This document shows, one piece after another, positions 6,577 through 14,115 of a stretch of 26,960 nt of DNA (positions within the stretch are counted from its first letter, which is position 1; each line of letters starts with the position of its first letter). The translations under genes and the position numbers were made by a program. The notes beneath the pieces were generated by a model. It was not told the DNA's origin. It made no database searches and saw only the letters and a list, made by a program, of their open reading frames with translations. Source of the DNA: a virus. Location of the stretch: positions 1 to 26,960 of IMG/VR virus record IMGVR_UViG_3300021963_000552, one strand, 5' to 3'.

Positions 6577-8358
6577 TTATCCTTCACATGCGAGACATGC
6601 ATCACCATCAATAAGTGCTTTCATGTCGAGTTCTTTAATTACTTCACGTTCAATACGTTTAGATACTTTATCTGCTTTGCCAATCTTTTCTGAACGACAG
6701 TAGTACAATGTTTTGAGGCCTTGCTTCCATGCTTGAAAGTGTACTGCATGTAGATACATAATGTTCACATCAGGGCGGAAGAATAGATTCAATGATTGTG
6801 CTTGGTCGATATACTCTTGTCTATCTGCGGCATGATTGACTAACCAACGTTGGTCAATCTCCATAGAAGTCTTGAATACATCTTTAGTCCAATCATCAAG
6901 AATATCTAAGTGCTGTACACTACCATCATTTGCGATAATGCTAGACCAAACTGTCTGATATTCATCATCTGATTTTACTACACTTTTGATGATCCTGTCA
7001 AGCCATTTATTTTTGGCTAATGATGAGCCCGATAGAGTGTCCTGACGATAAGCATTAGCACGATAAGGTTCGATACTAGGGCTAGTATTTCCCATGATGA
7101 TAGACGAAGAAGCATTTGGAGCAATAGCCATAAGATGACTAAAACGTTGACCAGTGCCAACAGCATCAAGAGCCTCACCTCGCTCTTTACCCAACTTAAG
7201 ATTCGCATCATTGAGTTGTTCCCTTACGTGTTTAAAGATTTGTTTGTTTCTTCCGACTGCAAGTGCCGATTCGAATGGGACGTTATTTCGTTGTAGATAA
7301 GCATGAAACCCAAGAGAGCCGATGCCAATACTGCGCTCACGTATGGCAGAGAACCTTGCACGTTCAACGGCGGAAGGAGCATTATCGATAAAATACTGAA
7401 GAACATTATCAAGCATTTCTGCAATATCAGAAAGAAATAAAATATCCGTTTTCCACTCATCATAATACTCCAAATTAACTGAAGACAAACAACATACTGC
7501 TGTTCTATCTTTATCTGTAGGTAAAATAATTTCAGAACACAAGTTTGACTGCTTAATGCTTAGACCCAACTTCTTCTGAAACTCTGGCATAGCACGATTG
7601 CTTGCGTCAATAAAGTGTAGATATGGTTCACCAGTCTGCATACGAATATCAAGTATACGTTGCCATAAGTCTTTAGCAGAAACAACTTCACGCACTTCAT
7701 TACTGTGTGGGTCTTTTAATTCCCAAGAATCATCCGCATCTTTGTCTTGCATACATCGTTCGATGATTTGCATAAACGAATCTGGAATGTTAATGCCGTG
7801 ATGTAGATTAAGTGTTCGTAGATTTGGATCGCCCGTAGGCTTTCTCATTTCTAAAAATAAAAGAATATCGGGATGAGATATATCAAGATAAGTAGCATAA
7901 GACCCCCGCCTTGTCCGCCCTTGTCTGTATGCCAAACTACTAGCGTCATAAGTCCTAAGATGAGGCATAACCCCAACGCTCTTGTCATCTGAACTACGTA
8001 TTCCAATTCCAATTCCAACTCCTCCGCCCAACATACTGAGCCAGTTTACTTCTGCAAGACAATCGACAAGCCCCTCTGCGCTATCATGTAGATAAGGCAA
8101 GAAACATGATATAGGCAAACCACGCTTAGAACGACCAAAAGAAAGAATGGGAGTAGAATAAGACAACCAATGCTTACTGCTATATTCATATAATCGCTGT
8201 GCATGTTTTGAATTGGAGCCAAACGCTTTTGATACATAAGCAAATCTTTCTTGTGGAGAAGTTTCATCCTCTCGCATATAACTTTCTTTTAATCGTTTAA
8301 TGCCTAACTCATCAAATAGTGAGTCTCTACTATAGTCGATTACAATATCAGTTGTCAT
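6577..8358 (-). CDS. nrdA: Ribonucleotide reductase alpha subunit
   Basis: 593 residues, catalytic large subunit reducing NDPs to dNDPs. Active-site residues are visible: Cys85 (ISCFLP), Asn272/Cys274/Glu276 (SNLCSEI, with the radical cysteine), Cys289 or 290 (AVCCLSSVNL), the substrate phosphate loop PNASSSIIMGNTSPS (414-428), the radical-transfer pair Tyr552-Tyr553, and a C-terminal redox pair Cys588/Cys591 for thioredoxin. It is much shorter than E. coli or T4 NrdA (about 750-760) and begins close to the catalytic domain, so the N-terminal ATP-cone that mediates dATP shut-off is missing. The ATG directly follows the thyX stop (TGAATG) and has a GAAGGAA ribosome site. Confidence 0.96.
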   Translation of the reverse strand: MTTDIVIDYSRDSLFDELGIKRLKESYMREDETSPQERFAYVSKAFGSNSKHAQRLYEYSSKHWLSYSTPILSFGRSKRGLPISCFLPYLHDSAEGLVDCLAEVNWLSMLGGGVGIGIGIRSSDDKSVGVMPHLRTYDASSLAYRQGRTRRGSYATYLDISHPDILLFLEMRKPTGDPNLRTLNLHHGINIPDSFMQIIERCMQDKDADDSWELKDPHSNEVREVVSAKDLWQRILDIRMQTGEPYLHFIDASNRAMPEFQKKLGLSIKQSNLCSEIILPTDKDRTAVCCLSSVNLEYYDEWKTDILFLSDIAEMLDNVLQYFIDNAPSAVERARFSAIRERSIGIGSLGFHAYLQRNNVPFESALAVGRNKQIFKHVREQLNDANLKLGKERGEALDAVGTGQRFSHLMAIAPNASSSIIMGNTSPSIEPYRANAYRQDTLSGSSLAKNKWLDRIIKSVVKSDDEYQTVWSSIIANDGSVQHLDILDDWTKDVFKTSMEIDQRWLVNHAADRQEYIDQAQSLNLFFRPDVNIMYLHAVHFQAWKQGLKTLYYCRSEKIGKADKVSKRIEREVIKELDMKALIDGDACLACEG

Positions 8359-9045
8359 TCAAGTTCCTTCTCGTATACTTTTAATTATTGGAAATACTTT
8401 TGCAATTACATTCGCACATGCTCTTGCAATCTCTGCGTGTTCTTCTTGTGTTCCATTACCATCTCTCAAATCAATATAATGAATCCACGATCTAAGTGTG
8501 CCATTCACATAAAGTCTTGATACTGTATTACCTTCTGGCAATACTGCTCTTGCTTGTTCTTTTGCAATACCATTATTAATAGCCCATTCATAAACATACT
8601 TTGCTTCATCAATTACTCTTTGTTGCATCAAGCCCCAACGGGTTTGCAATTCAACATCTTCTGTCTTAATACTATTCTGTCTATTTTTATTATCTTGTAA
8701 ACGGGCTTCTCTAATTACAAAATCTAATTCTTTTGTTGGGTCTGCATATCGCTGACTAAATTCTTGAAAAGAAAAACTTCTATGTCGTAATAGCTGTCTT
8801 GCAATGTCTCTTGTCGTTTCAACTTCAATACACGCCGATACCATTTCAAGTGGAGACCAGTGTTTATGTTTGATTAAATATTTAATTAATTTTTCTGATG
8901 TTTCGCTATTAGATTGATTCGATGGATTTGAAACTCTTGCACAGTATGCTACAAGGTCTTGTAGATTGGGTAAATCGAGTTCAAACGCATCTTGTTGTGT
9001 GGGATCAATTGCTTGCTGTGAATAACTTATTAATTTTACGTTCAT
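8359..9045 (-). CDS. thyX: Flavin-dependent thymidylate synthase
   Basis: 228 residues from the ATG at 9045. The frame stays open to a TTG at 9057, but only the ATG has a good ribosome site (GGAG six bases upstream) and it overlaps the primase stop as ATGA, so I choose it. The ThyX signature RHRSFSFQEFSQRY (RHRxxSxxExSxRY) is intact about residues 87-100 of this form. The enzyme makes dTMP from dUMP using FAD, NADPH and methylenetetrahydrofolate. T4 uses the unrelated ThyA (Td), so ThyX marks a marine-type nucleotide module. It sits directly before nrdA. C-terminal residues RSWIHYIDLRDGNGTQ match the family's substrate-binding end. Confidence 0.96.
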   Translation of the reverse strand: MNVKLISYSQQAIDPTQQDAFELDLPNLQDLVAYCARVSNPSNQSNSETSEKLIKYLIKHKHWSPLEMVSACIEVETTRDIARQLLRHRSFSFQEFSQRYADPTKELDFVIREARLQDNKNRQNSIKTEDVELQTRWGLMQQRVIDEAKYVYEWAINNGIAKEQARAVLPEGNTVSRLYVNGTLRSWIHYIDLRDGNGTQEEHAEIARACANVIAKVFPIIKSIREGT

Positions 9046-10064
9046 CTCATTCTCCAAATGTTATATTCAAGTAGTGCCTTAGGACCACGAAAAGTATTTT
9101 TATTTATTGTATTGAGTATTTCATCCTGTGTTTTTCCAGCTAGTATCATATCGTTGATATCTTTTTCTTGATATGATTTAGGCCAGATCACAACATTTGC
9201 ATTTGCGTTAATTGCATCGCCAATCTCTCTCACAATTTCTTTGTTTCTAGGTTCATTATCGTAAATTAGTACTAACTTGTCTTTCGGCAAATAGTCTAAT
9301 GCATATTTTAAATTCGAATTGCCTACAGCGACTGCATTAGGCAAAAACAAACTATCGATTGGACCTTCAGTAACAAAAATAGTCTGTGATGTATCTATCC
9401 CGTTCATGTTGTAAATCATGGGCGAATCTTCTTTTATTTTCATAACAAGATATCTTAACTTCTCTCCACGAATTGCACGTGCAGTTAATCCCACAAGTTC
9501 ATCGTCTTTATCTTGAAATGGCAATACGATTCTAGGTTCATTCGTCACAATCTTCTCTTCATATTCTGGAGAAAAGACTTTTAACTTCTGAACATCTTCA
9601 ACATAATATAGTGTCTTTAATTTATCATTTGGCACTTTTCTAGAACGTGCGTAAACGACAGCTTCATGTTTTTCATCAAGTTTAATTAGTGGTGTCAATA
9701 CACCTTTGAAGTTATCTGTCTTATTGCTACCAAAAAGCACAGGCTTAAAAACAAATCCATGTGACTTATGACCACGATTTCCTGTATCACCTTCTTTGTA
9801 TCGCTCTAAGCAATACTCTTTGTACAGATTGGGATCAACAGCTTTAATTAGATTGCCCAGCGAAATGCTAACGGAACAGTTGTGGCACTTGTAGAATAGC
9901 CCACCTTTTTTCGCAAAGATGTATCCACGTGCTTTAGTTCTATTTGTTTGGGAGTCACCACAGATGGGGCATCTGAAGTTATAGGTGTAATCGCCCTTGC
10001 GAACGAATTTGTCCAGACGGACAGAGAGTGTACCAATGTACTTTTGGTCAATCCAAATGCTCAT
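9042..10064 (-). CDS. gp61-like: DNA primase, T4 gp61-like
   Basis: 340 residues. An N-terminal zinc-binding domain has CPIC at 32-35 and CHNC at 60-63 with basic residues between. A TOPRIM domain follows: FVTEGPIDSLFLPNAVAVGN (Glu233) and LVLIYDNEPRN (Asp269), the metal-binding acids for primer synthesis. This is the domain order of T4 gp61, which makes RNA primers together with gp41 helicase, also present at 23655-25061. It is the first gene after a near-consensus sigma70 promoter (10102-10130), giving a leader of about 30 bases, and overlaps thyX by four bases. The length matches T4 gp61 (342 aa). Confidence 0.95.
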   Translation of the reverse strand: MSIWIDQKYIGTLSVRLDKFVRKGDYTYNFRCPICGDSQTNRTKARGYIFAKKGGLFYKCHNCSVSISLGNLIKAVDPNLYKEYCLERYKEGDTGNRGHKSHGFVFKPVLFGSNKTDNFKGVLTPLIKLDEKHEAVVYARSRKVPNDKLKTLYYVEDVQKLKVFSPEYEEKIVTNEPRIVLPFQDKDDELVGLTARAIRGEKLRYLVMKIKEDSPMIYNMNGIDTSQTIFVTEGPIDSLFLPNAVAVGNSNLKYALDYLPKDKLVLIYDNEPRNKEIVREIGDAINANANVVIWPKSYQEKDINDMILAGKTQDEILNTINKNTFRGPKALLEYNIWRMR

Positions 10065-10101
10065 ATTTTCTCATTATATACAAAAAGCCTATCGAATGTA
10101 C

Positions 10102-10130
10102 ATTATAGCGTACATCCTATAGGAAGTCAA
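10102..10130 (-). promoter_or_regulatory. Sigma70-like early promoter for the primase-thyX-nrd operon
   Basis: Minus strand TTGACT (10130-10125), a 17-base spacer and a perfect TATAAT (10107-10102). It sits in a 66-base gap between the coiled-coil gene stop and the primase start, the only sizeable gap before a long operon. Confidence 0.8.
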
Positions 10131-10559
10131 TCAGTTAAATAGCTTTGATAGTGCGTTTAGGTTAACGTTGGAGATTACCCAAGCGAGAACGATAACTCCA
10201 CCAGCTACCATCCATTTCCATTGAAGAATTTTCTTCAAGTCATCATCTTCTTTTTTATTATGTTCTGCGATATCTTCTCGGAGAGATTTGATCTCTTCCA
10301 TAATTCTACGTTCAGTCAACTCAACTTTATCCGCAACTTCTCTGCTGATAGTGGTAATTCTAGAATGCAATTCTTTGATATCAGCGTTTGTGTCTGCTTT
10401 TCTTTTTTCCATGTCGTTGTATATTTGGTTGACCATGCGGTCGTGGTTGTCCACCAGTTTCTCGATAACTGAGTCCATTTTACCACAAAGCTGTGTGATA
10501 GTCAATACTTGATTCTTAAGCACTTCCACATCAACTTTAATTTCTACCGCATCATCCAT
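10131..10559 (-). CDS. Coiled-coil protein with C-terminal membrane anchor
   Basis: 142 residues. Residues 1-105 are highly charged and heptad-like (for example VLKNQVLTITQLCGKMDSVI and LTERRIMEEIKSLREDI), predicting a long coiled coil. Residues about 113-132 (WKWMVAGGVIVLAWVISNVN) form a single membrane helix near the C-terminus, so it is tail-anchored with the coil probably in the cytoplasm. It begins directly after the stop of the lipoprotein gene and ends the envelope/lysis block. Similar small tail-anchored coiled-coil proteins occur in phages without known function. It could be an accessory of lysis or membrane remodelling; that is only context. Confidence 0.8.
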   Translation of the reverse strand: MDDAVEIKVDVEVLKNQVLTITQLCGKMDSVIEKLVDNHDRMVNQIYNDMEKRKADTNADIKELHSRITTISREVADKVELTERRIMEEIKSLREDIAEHNKKEDDDLKKILQWKWMVAGGVIVLAWVISNVNLNALSKLFN

Positions 10560-10823
10560 TTAGAAACCCAGCCAATTCTTTTTAGGTGATTCTAATTTGA
10601 TAGTGTCGCTCTTACATTTTTCCGCAAGCGCAATTGCACCAACCTTTGCAGATTGGTCACCGCCTTTTGCAATTTCTGTAATTGCACTCCAACATGCAGT
10701 TTGTGCCATAGTGTTGTCTTTGCTGATAGACTTTGCAGTATCAACATAATTGTTGTAATCTTTAGGACCAAGATATGCACAACCAGTCAGCACGAATGGA
10801 ACTATCAATAACAGTTTTTTCAT
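10560..10823 (-). CDS. Small lipoprotein next to the spanin pair
   Basis: 87 residues from the ATG at 10823. The frame extends upstream to 10862, but MKKLLLIVPFVLTGC is a textbook lipoprotein signal peptide with lipobox LTGC (mature Cys15), and the ATG overlaps the preceding stop as ATGA, so this start is clear. The mature protein is short and helical (YVDTAKSISKDNTMAQTACWSAITEIAKGGDQSAKVGAIALAEKC) with two further cysteines. It should be attached to the inner leaflet of the outer membrane or outer face of the inner membrane. Possible jobs are help in lysis or blocking of superinfection; no family recognised. Confidence 0.82.
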   Translation of the reverse strand: MKKLLLIVPFVLTGCAYLGPKDYNNYVDTAKSISKDNTMAQTACWSAITEIAKGGDQSAKVGAIALAEKCKSDTIKLESPKKNWLGF

Positions 10824-11086
10824 TTGACATCCTCGAAAATTTTCTTTTGTTGTTGATACCATTCATTCCATCCATCCACTTTAGCGGAACATTGATAGTA
10901 CAAAGAATAGTTTTCAACAATCGTTTTTAACATATCGGTGATAGCAACTCTATCACCCTCTATCTTTCTTAAGTTTTCGCACTTTTCAGTTAATGCTGGA
11001 ATAGCATCAGGAAACTTTTGTGTCACGGGAACGACAGTTGTGCATCCGACTAATAATACAAGCAATAAAGGTGCTAACGTTTTCAT
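10820..11086 (-). CDS. Outer-membrane spanin-like lipoprotein (o-spanin, Rz1-type)
   Basis: 88 residues. MKTLAPLLLVLLVGCTT is a lipoprotein signal with lipobox LVGC (Cys15). The mature part (KFPDAIPALTEKCENLRKIEG... then TIVENYSLYYQCSAKVDGWNEWYQQQKKIFED) follows a pattern seen in lipoproteins encoded beside Rz-like proteins: one conserved Cys pair (Cys36, Cys66) and a C-terminal W..W segment. Its start overlaps the end of the i-spanin-like gene by four bases, the classical Rz/Rz1 arrangement in overlapped form. Together they would fuse inner and outer membranes in the last step of lysis in a Gram-negative host. The assignment rests on lipobox, size and position. Confidence 0.75.
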   Translation of the reverse strand: MKTLAPLLLVLLVGCTTVVPVTQKFPDAIPALTEKCENLRKIEGDRVAITDMLKTIVENYSLYYQCSAKVDGWNEWYQQQKKIFEDVK

Positions 11087-11547
11087 TTTTTAGCCTCTGT
11101 CGCTTTATTTAAAGTGGCGGCAGCATTGTGAGCATCTATAATATCTTTAGGTACTGGGCAATTCTCTACGTACTTGATAACTTCTTCTTTCTTCACTACT
11201 TCTCTGTCGATAAATTGTATAATGTCTTTCCCCTTTTCTTTAACTACTTTAGTTTGGGTAACGACCTTTTCTTGTATCTCGACATTCTTCTCTTTAGATT
11301 TTTCTTCTGCTATCTTAACTTTATCTTCTAACTCTCTTACCCTTGCTTCCCACTTAGCTTCGTTCACAATGCCGCCTTCCATCCAAACTCCAAATAGCAA
11401 TAGCAATGCACCAAATACTTGAATAGGCAGTCTATATGGAATAAACTTAAACACGGATGCTACAATCAAAGCAAGCAATGAAAAAATAACGATCAGATGG
11501 TAAAACCAATCCGGCAATAAACTAAGCATCCACATAATCTGCCACAT
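11083..11547 (-). CDS. Inner-membrane spanin-like protein (i-spanin, Rz-type)
   Basis: 154 residues. Two hydrophobic segments (about 17-34 WFYHLIVIFSLLALIVAS and 40-56 LPIQVFGALLLLFGVWM) are followed by a long charged coiled coil (63-125) and a terminal CPVPKDIIDAHNAAATLN, a motif common near the end of Rz-like and similar phage proteins. The coil would reach across the periplasm to the lipoprotein encoded next. Canonical i-spanins have one membrane helix, so the two helices are a deviation. No holin or endolysin gene is recognisable in the window. It ends overlapping the o-spanin-like start (ATGA). Confidence 0.75.
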   Translation of the reverse strand: MWQIMWMLSLLPDWFYHLIVIFSLLALIVASVFKFIPYRLPIQVFGALLLLFGVWMEGGIVNEAKWEARVRELEDKVKIAEEKSKEKNVEIQEKVVTQTKVVKEKGKDIIQFIDREVVKKEEVIKYVENCPVPKDIIDAHNAAATLNKATEAKK

Positions 11548-11552
11548 AATAA

Positions 11553-11672
11553 TTACTCTTTACTTGCGAATAGTGAACGCACTTTAGTTTCTAAAGCCTT
11601 AGCCCACTCTGGTTGAGGAAAGTGCCAACCAACAAATGCACCAACTAAAACCCAAAAAATTGTTTCTAACAT
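11553..11672 (-). CDS. 39-aa membrane protein
   Basis: A short gene read directly from the sequence: ATG at 11672-11670, TAA at 11555-11553. It encodes 39 residues: a hydrophobic N-terminus (MLETIFWVLVGAFVGWHF) forming one membrane helix, then PQPEWAKALETKVRSLFASKE, a basic amphipathic tail. It fits exactly between the stop of the upstream gene (11674) and the i-spanin-like gene (11547). From memory, very similar mini-proteins (LIGMFIGWNLPQPxxAK) recur in T4-like marine phages. Position before the spanins makes a holin-like or pinholin-like role conceivable, but a single helix with this tail is not diagnostic. Confidence 0.8.
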   Translation of the reverse strand: MLETIFWVLVGAFVGWHFPQPEWAKALETKVRSLFASKE

Positions 11673-11673
11673 A

Positions 11674-12348
11674 TCATTCCCTTTCGAATTGTTCTGTAAA
11701 CATTCCACTACGTCCATGACGTAAGAAAATCATTGAGCCAGTCTTCTCATCTTGTAGAATGATTGGCTTCTTAGGATACTTTCTGCCGTATGAGCGAATC
11801 GCATCACCGACTTCATCATTACCAACATATTTTTCATATTTAACATATTTCTTTTTACCAACACGTGCTTTGTTGAATCTTTCAGTATCAACAACAAACA
11901 CATCATTCTTTGCGAATCTACGCAAGAATGCTCTACTTGCTGGAGGGTTGCCATCTAAGCCTGCAACACCTGCTGTAGTATTTCCAATTTCTTCTTCTAC
12001 TGCTTCATTCAACATAGATTTGTTATTGTAGAAATCTAGAAATTGTTCTTTTAATGTATCTTCTTTAATATTGTTTTCTTCTTTTAGCAAGAACAATGCG
12101 GCCGCATATGTTGCAAGTCTTGTCTTACCAAATGGAAGTTTCTCTAAAACTTTTCTAAGTTTCAGAATGAGCAAATCAAATTTTGTAAATGATTCTTGCT
12201 CTGCTGAAGTCTTTCTAGCATTCTCATCTTTTACAATATTACCTTCAGCATCAAGCACACCAGTCTTGTATGCTTCCCACTCTGTGTATGGAGTGGTTAA
12301 CTTTCTCAAGATTCGGTACACTAGATATAAGTCTACTAAGTTTGCCAT
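11674..12348 (-). CDS. Conserved T4-like marine phage protein, probably virion related
   Basis: 224 residues starting MANLVDLYLVYRILRKLTTPYTEWEAYKTG. The ATG at 12348 overlaps the upstream stop as ATGA; a TTG one codon earlier is less likely. The N-terminal block, and FTKFDLLILKLRKVLEKLPFGKTRLATYAAALFLLKE (about 54-90), are typical from memory of a protein conserved in cyanophage and pelagic myovirus late regions. The C-terminus is basic (KKKYVKYEKYV, RSYGRKYPKKP) and ends GSMIFLRHGRSGMFTEQFERE. Neighbours are fibre-like and structural genes, so a structural or assembly role is likely. No catalytic motif seen. Confidence 0.83.
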   Translation of the reverse strand: MANLVDLYLVYRILRKLTTPYTEWEAYKTGVLDAEGNIVKDENARKTSAEQESFTKFDLLILKLRKVLEKLPFGKTRLATYAAALFLLKEENNIKEDTLKEQFLDFYNNKSMLNEAVEEEIGNTTAGVAGLDGNPPASRAFLRRFAKNDVFVVDTERFNKARVGKKKYVKYEKYVGNDEVGDAIRSYGRKYPKKPIILQDEKTGSMIFLRHGRSGMFTEQFERE

Positions 12349-12704
12349 CAAATACTCTTCTTTAAATGTGTATAAAGTTGTAAATCTAAAACTTCCAATT
12401 CTTCTGCTCTAACGTATTCAAGATGAAGAAAGAATGCATTCAAAATATGATGATGCTTCTTCTCTATCTTAAAACGCAACATATTGACACATGCTTCAAC
12501 ACCAAAAACATTTGAAAGAGAGATTACATGATTTAAAATTAATCTCTCTTTCAACTCTTGCTTATCTGCATACTTGTTGACGAGTCTCTTGATGTATTTA
12601 ATGATTTTCAAATCATCAAGAAATTCTAAAACCGATATGCAATTTGGGTTAATGTAATTGCTTACAGCATATTCATCAAAGTTATCATTATTCAAAGTAG
12701 ACAT
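12348..12704 (-). CDS. Conserved small phage protein, 118 aa
   Basis: 118 residues, mostly helical. The core YINPNCISVLEFLDDLKIIKYIKRLVNKYADKQELKERLILNHVISLSNVFG (about 17-68) matches, from memory, a conserved T4-like phage family of unknown function found beside virion genes (possibly the one listed as DUF7207). The second half, FKIEKKHHHILNAFFLHLEYV, continues the helical pattern. It follows the fibre-like gene by two bases and overlaps the next gene by one base pattern (ATGA). A structural or assembly role is inferred from location only. Confidence 0.82.
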   Translation of the reverse strand: MSTLNNDNFDEYAVSNYINPNCISVLEFLDDLKIIKYIKRLVNKYADKQELKERLILNHVISLSNVFGVEACVNMLRFKIEKKHHHILNAFFLHLEYVRAEELEVLDLQLYTHLKKSI

Positions 12705-12706
12705 TA

Positions 12707-13243
12707 TTAGAACGTATTCAGCGTGGCTCTCTTAATTGTGTTTGCGTCAACAGCAATATAGATGTAGCTTGAATCCCAAGCAATAGTGCCAACACCCCAA
12801 CTTAATGCGGTATTGTTAGAACTTGCTGGAGTCTTTGCAGTACGAACACGAACTGCGTTTGAATTAACATCAAGTGCTTCAGTTGGATCGTTATTCAGAA
12901 TACCAACTCTGTCAGTAGATGCGTCAATAAAAACTGCATTAGCAGAATTATCAGACTTGATAACAGTATCGCTATCCGCACCATCGCTATTGATTGTAAT
13001 ACCACGTGTGAACGTTGTGTTTGTTGTCGCATCAAATACAAAATTGTTTGCGGCTAAGGTTGTGTTGCCTGTTGTTACTAAGTTGATTGTGGTGAAAGTT
13101 GTCTGCGCTGTCGAGCCAAACAAGTCTTCAATCGTAATCTTCTTACTAACTGGCGATCCTGCTGGATCATCGATAACTAAAAGCAAATCTGTGTTTGCTG
13201 GTGCAGTCAATGCTGTTAACTGCGTGACTTTTTTATCTGCCAT
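12707..13243 (-). CDS. Fibre-like virion structural protein
   Basis: 178 residues. The start MADKKVTQLTALTAPANTDLLLVIDDPAGSPVSKKITIEDLFG is a hallmark N-terminus of phage tail-fibre or virion appendage proteins, a short attachment domain. The body is Thr/Asn/Asp-rich beta repeat (TTNTTFTRGITINSDGADSDTV) and holds the adhesin-style motif DRVGILNNDPTEALDV (112-127; compare VGIGTxxPxxxLDV of trimeric fibres). The C-terminus ends with TIAWDSSYIYIAVDANTIKRATLNTF, typical of such proteins. It has its own ribosome site (AAGGA) and lies downstream of the terminator-like hairpin. It may contact the host surface or decorate the capsid. Confidence 0.85.
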   Translation of the reverse strand: MADKKVTQLTALTAPANTDLLLVIDDPAGSPVSKKITIEDLFGSTAQTTFTTINLVTTGNTTLAANNFVFDATTNTTFTRGITINSDGADSDTVIKSDNSANAVFIDASTDRVGILNNDPTEALDVNSNAVRVRTAKTPASSNNTALSWGVGTIAWDSSYIYIAVDANTIKRATLNTF

Positions 13244-13306
13244 TTTTTTTCCTTATTAATGTAAACCCAACTGAATGGGAATGCTACTTCCGGGACTCGG
13301 ACCAAA

Positions 13307-13326
13307 ATGGGGACCTAAGTCCCCAT
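13307..13326 (-). terminator. Intrinsic terminator-like hairpin after the Ig-domain gene
   Basis: On the minus strand ATGGGGAC-TTAG-GTCCCCAT forms a perfect 8-bp GC-rich stem with a four-base loop, followed by TTTTGG. It lies four bases after the stop of the Ig-domain gene (13330). The U-tract is short (four), so termination may be partial. Confidence 0.7.
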
Positions 13327-13329
13327 GTA

Positions 13330-14100
13330 TTAAGCAATTGTCAAGATTGCGTTTGCTGTTACTGTGTTTGCTGACTGACCAGTGCTAGACATTTGAACAC
13401 GATAGATAGAACCGCTTACTGCAACTGAAGAGTTTGCAATATTCAATGTTGCTGTCGATGTGTTTGTGTATGTACCAGTGTTTGTCAAATCGCTGAATGC
13501 TACGTTAGCATTAGCGGCACGTTGCCAACGATAGTTGATAGTACCACCTGTTGGTAATGTTGTTGCGGCAACTGTAAATGTTGTGGCAGTTGCGGCCGCT
13601 ACTGATGTGCTAGATGGCTGTGTGCCAATAACAATCTTAACGTCTGGATATACCGTATCTTCATCATCAGTAGAAATAGAGCCGATTGCGGCTAATACTT
13701 CAGTCTTTCTACGAATGTTTCCGTGCATGTCGGTATACACGTTTGTGTAGACCCATCCAGGAATCTCATTGTTTGCTGTAGCTTCGCTAGTGTCAACGCC
13801 ATAAATGTTAGAAACGTTTTGTACTGTTGCGTCTGAACCAGCCGCCAAGAATTTTGGTGACTGCTTAAGCGTTGCGCTAATACCGGTTGTATTTGCGATT
13901 GCCCATGCTGGACTAATCGTCAATGCGGTATTGCTAGTGATTCCAATAACTTTTGCAGTAGTGCTGTTAACTCTAATAACATCACCAACTTGTACTTCGC
14001 CTAAAAATAACGTGCTACTACCAGTAACAGTAGATGATCCGTTTGTTGTTGCTACTGTGCCTGTTAAAGCAAGTGCGTCTTTATTTCCCCATAGTGCCAT
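13330..14100 (-). CDS. Virion structural protein with C-terminal Ig-like domain
   Basis: 256 residues. The N-terminus MALWGNKDALALTGTVATTNGSSTVTGSSTLFLGEVQVGDVIRV is typical of a T4-like marine phage virion protein, and YTDMHGNIRRKTEVLAAIGSI (123-143) is its other conserved block. Residues about 160-256 (IVIGTQPSSTSVAAATATTF ... INYRWQRAANANVAFSDL ... SVSGSIYRVQMSSTGQ) form an Ig-like beta sandwich with the core Trp/Tyr pattern. Such domains decorate capsids or tails and bind carbohydrates loosely. A late promoter lies 57 bases upstream of the ATG (inside the previous gene) and a terminator lies after the stop, so it can be a single-gene late unit made in quantity. Confidence 0.88.
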   Translation of the reverse strand: MALWGNKDALALTGTVATTNGSSTVTGSSTLFLGEVQVGDVIRVNSTTAKVIGITSNTALTISPAWAIANTTGISATLKQSPKFLAAGSDATVQNVSNIYGVDTSEATANNEIPGWVYTNVYTDMHGNIRRKTEVLAAIGSISTDDEDTVYPDVKIVIGTQPSSTSVAAATATTFTVAATTLPTGGTINYRWQRAANANVAFSDLTNTGTYTNTSTATLNIANSSVAVSGSIYRVQMSSTGQSANTVTANAILTIA

Positions 14101-14115
14101 GGTATTCTCCTTTGA

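Noticed and set aside
7224-7463. Minus-strand alternative frames inside nrdA
   Set aside because: They lie entirely within the coding sequence of a complete NrdA and show no family pattern.
9046-9057. TTG start for thyX at 9057
   Set aside because: The ATG at 9045 has GGAG at good spacing and an ATGA overlap with the primase stop.
10824-10862. N-terminal extension of the small lipoprotein
   Set aside because: The extra 13 residues would precede and spoil a perfect lipoprotein signal peptide, and they overlap the o-spanin-like gene.
12786-13259. Long plus-strand frame opposite the fibre-like gene, and similar plus-strand frames elsewhere
   Set aside because: They mirror minus-strand genes with known motifs, have Ser/Leu-rich shadow-type composition and no plausible ribosome sites or families.
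13270-13303. GGTCCGAGTCCCGG on the minus strand resembling a tRNA T-arm
   Set aside because: The T-loop has C instead of U at position 55, the stem does not pair, and no matching acceptor stem or anticodon arm is present.
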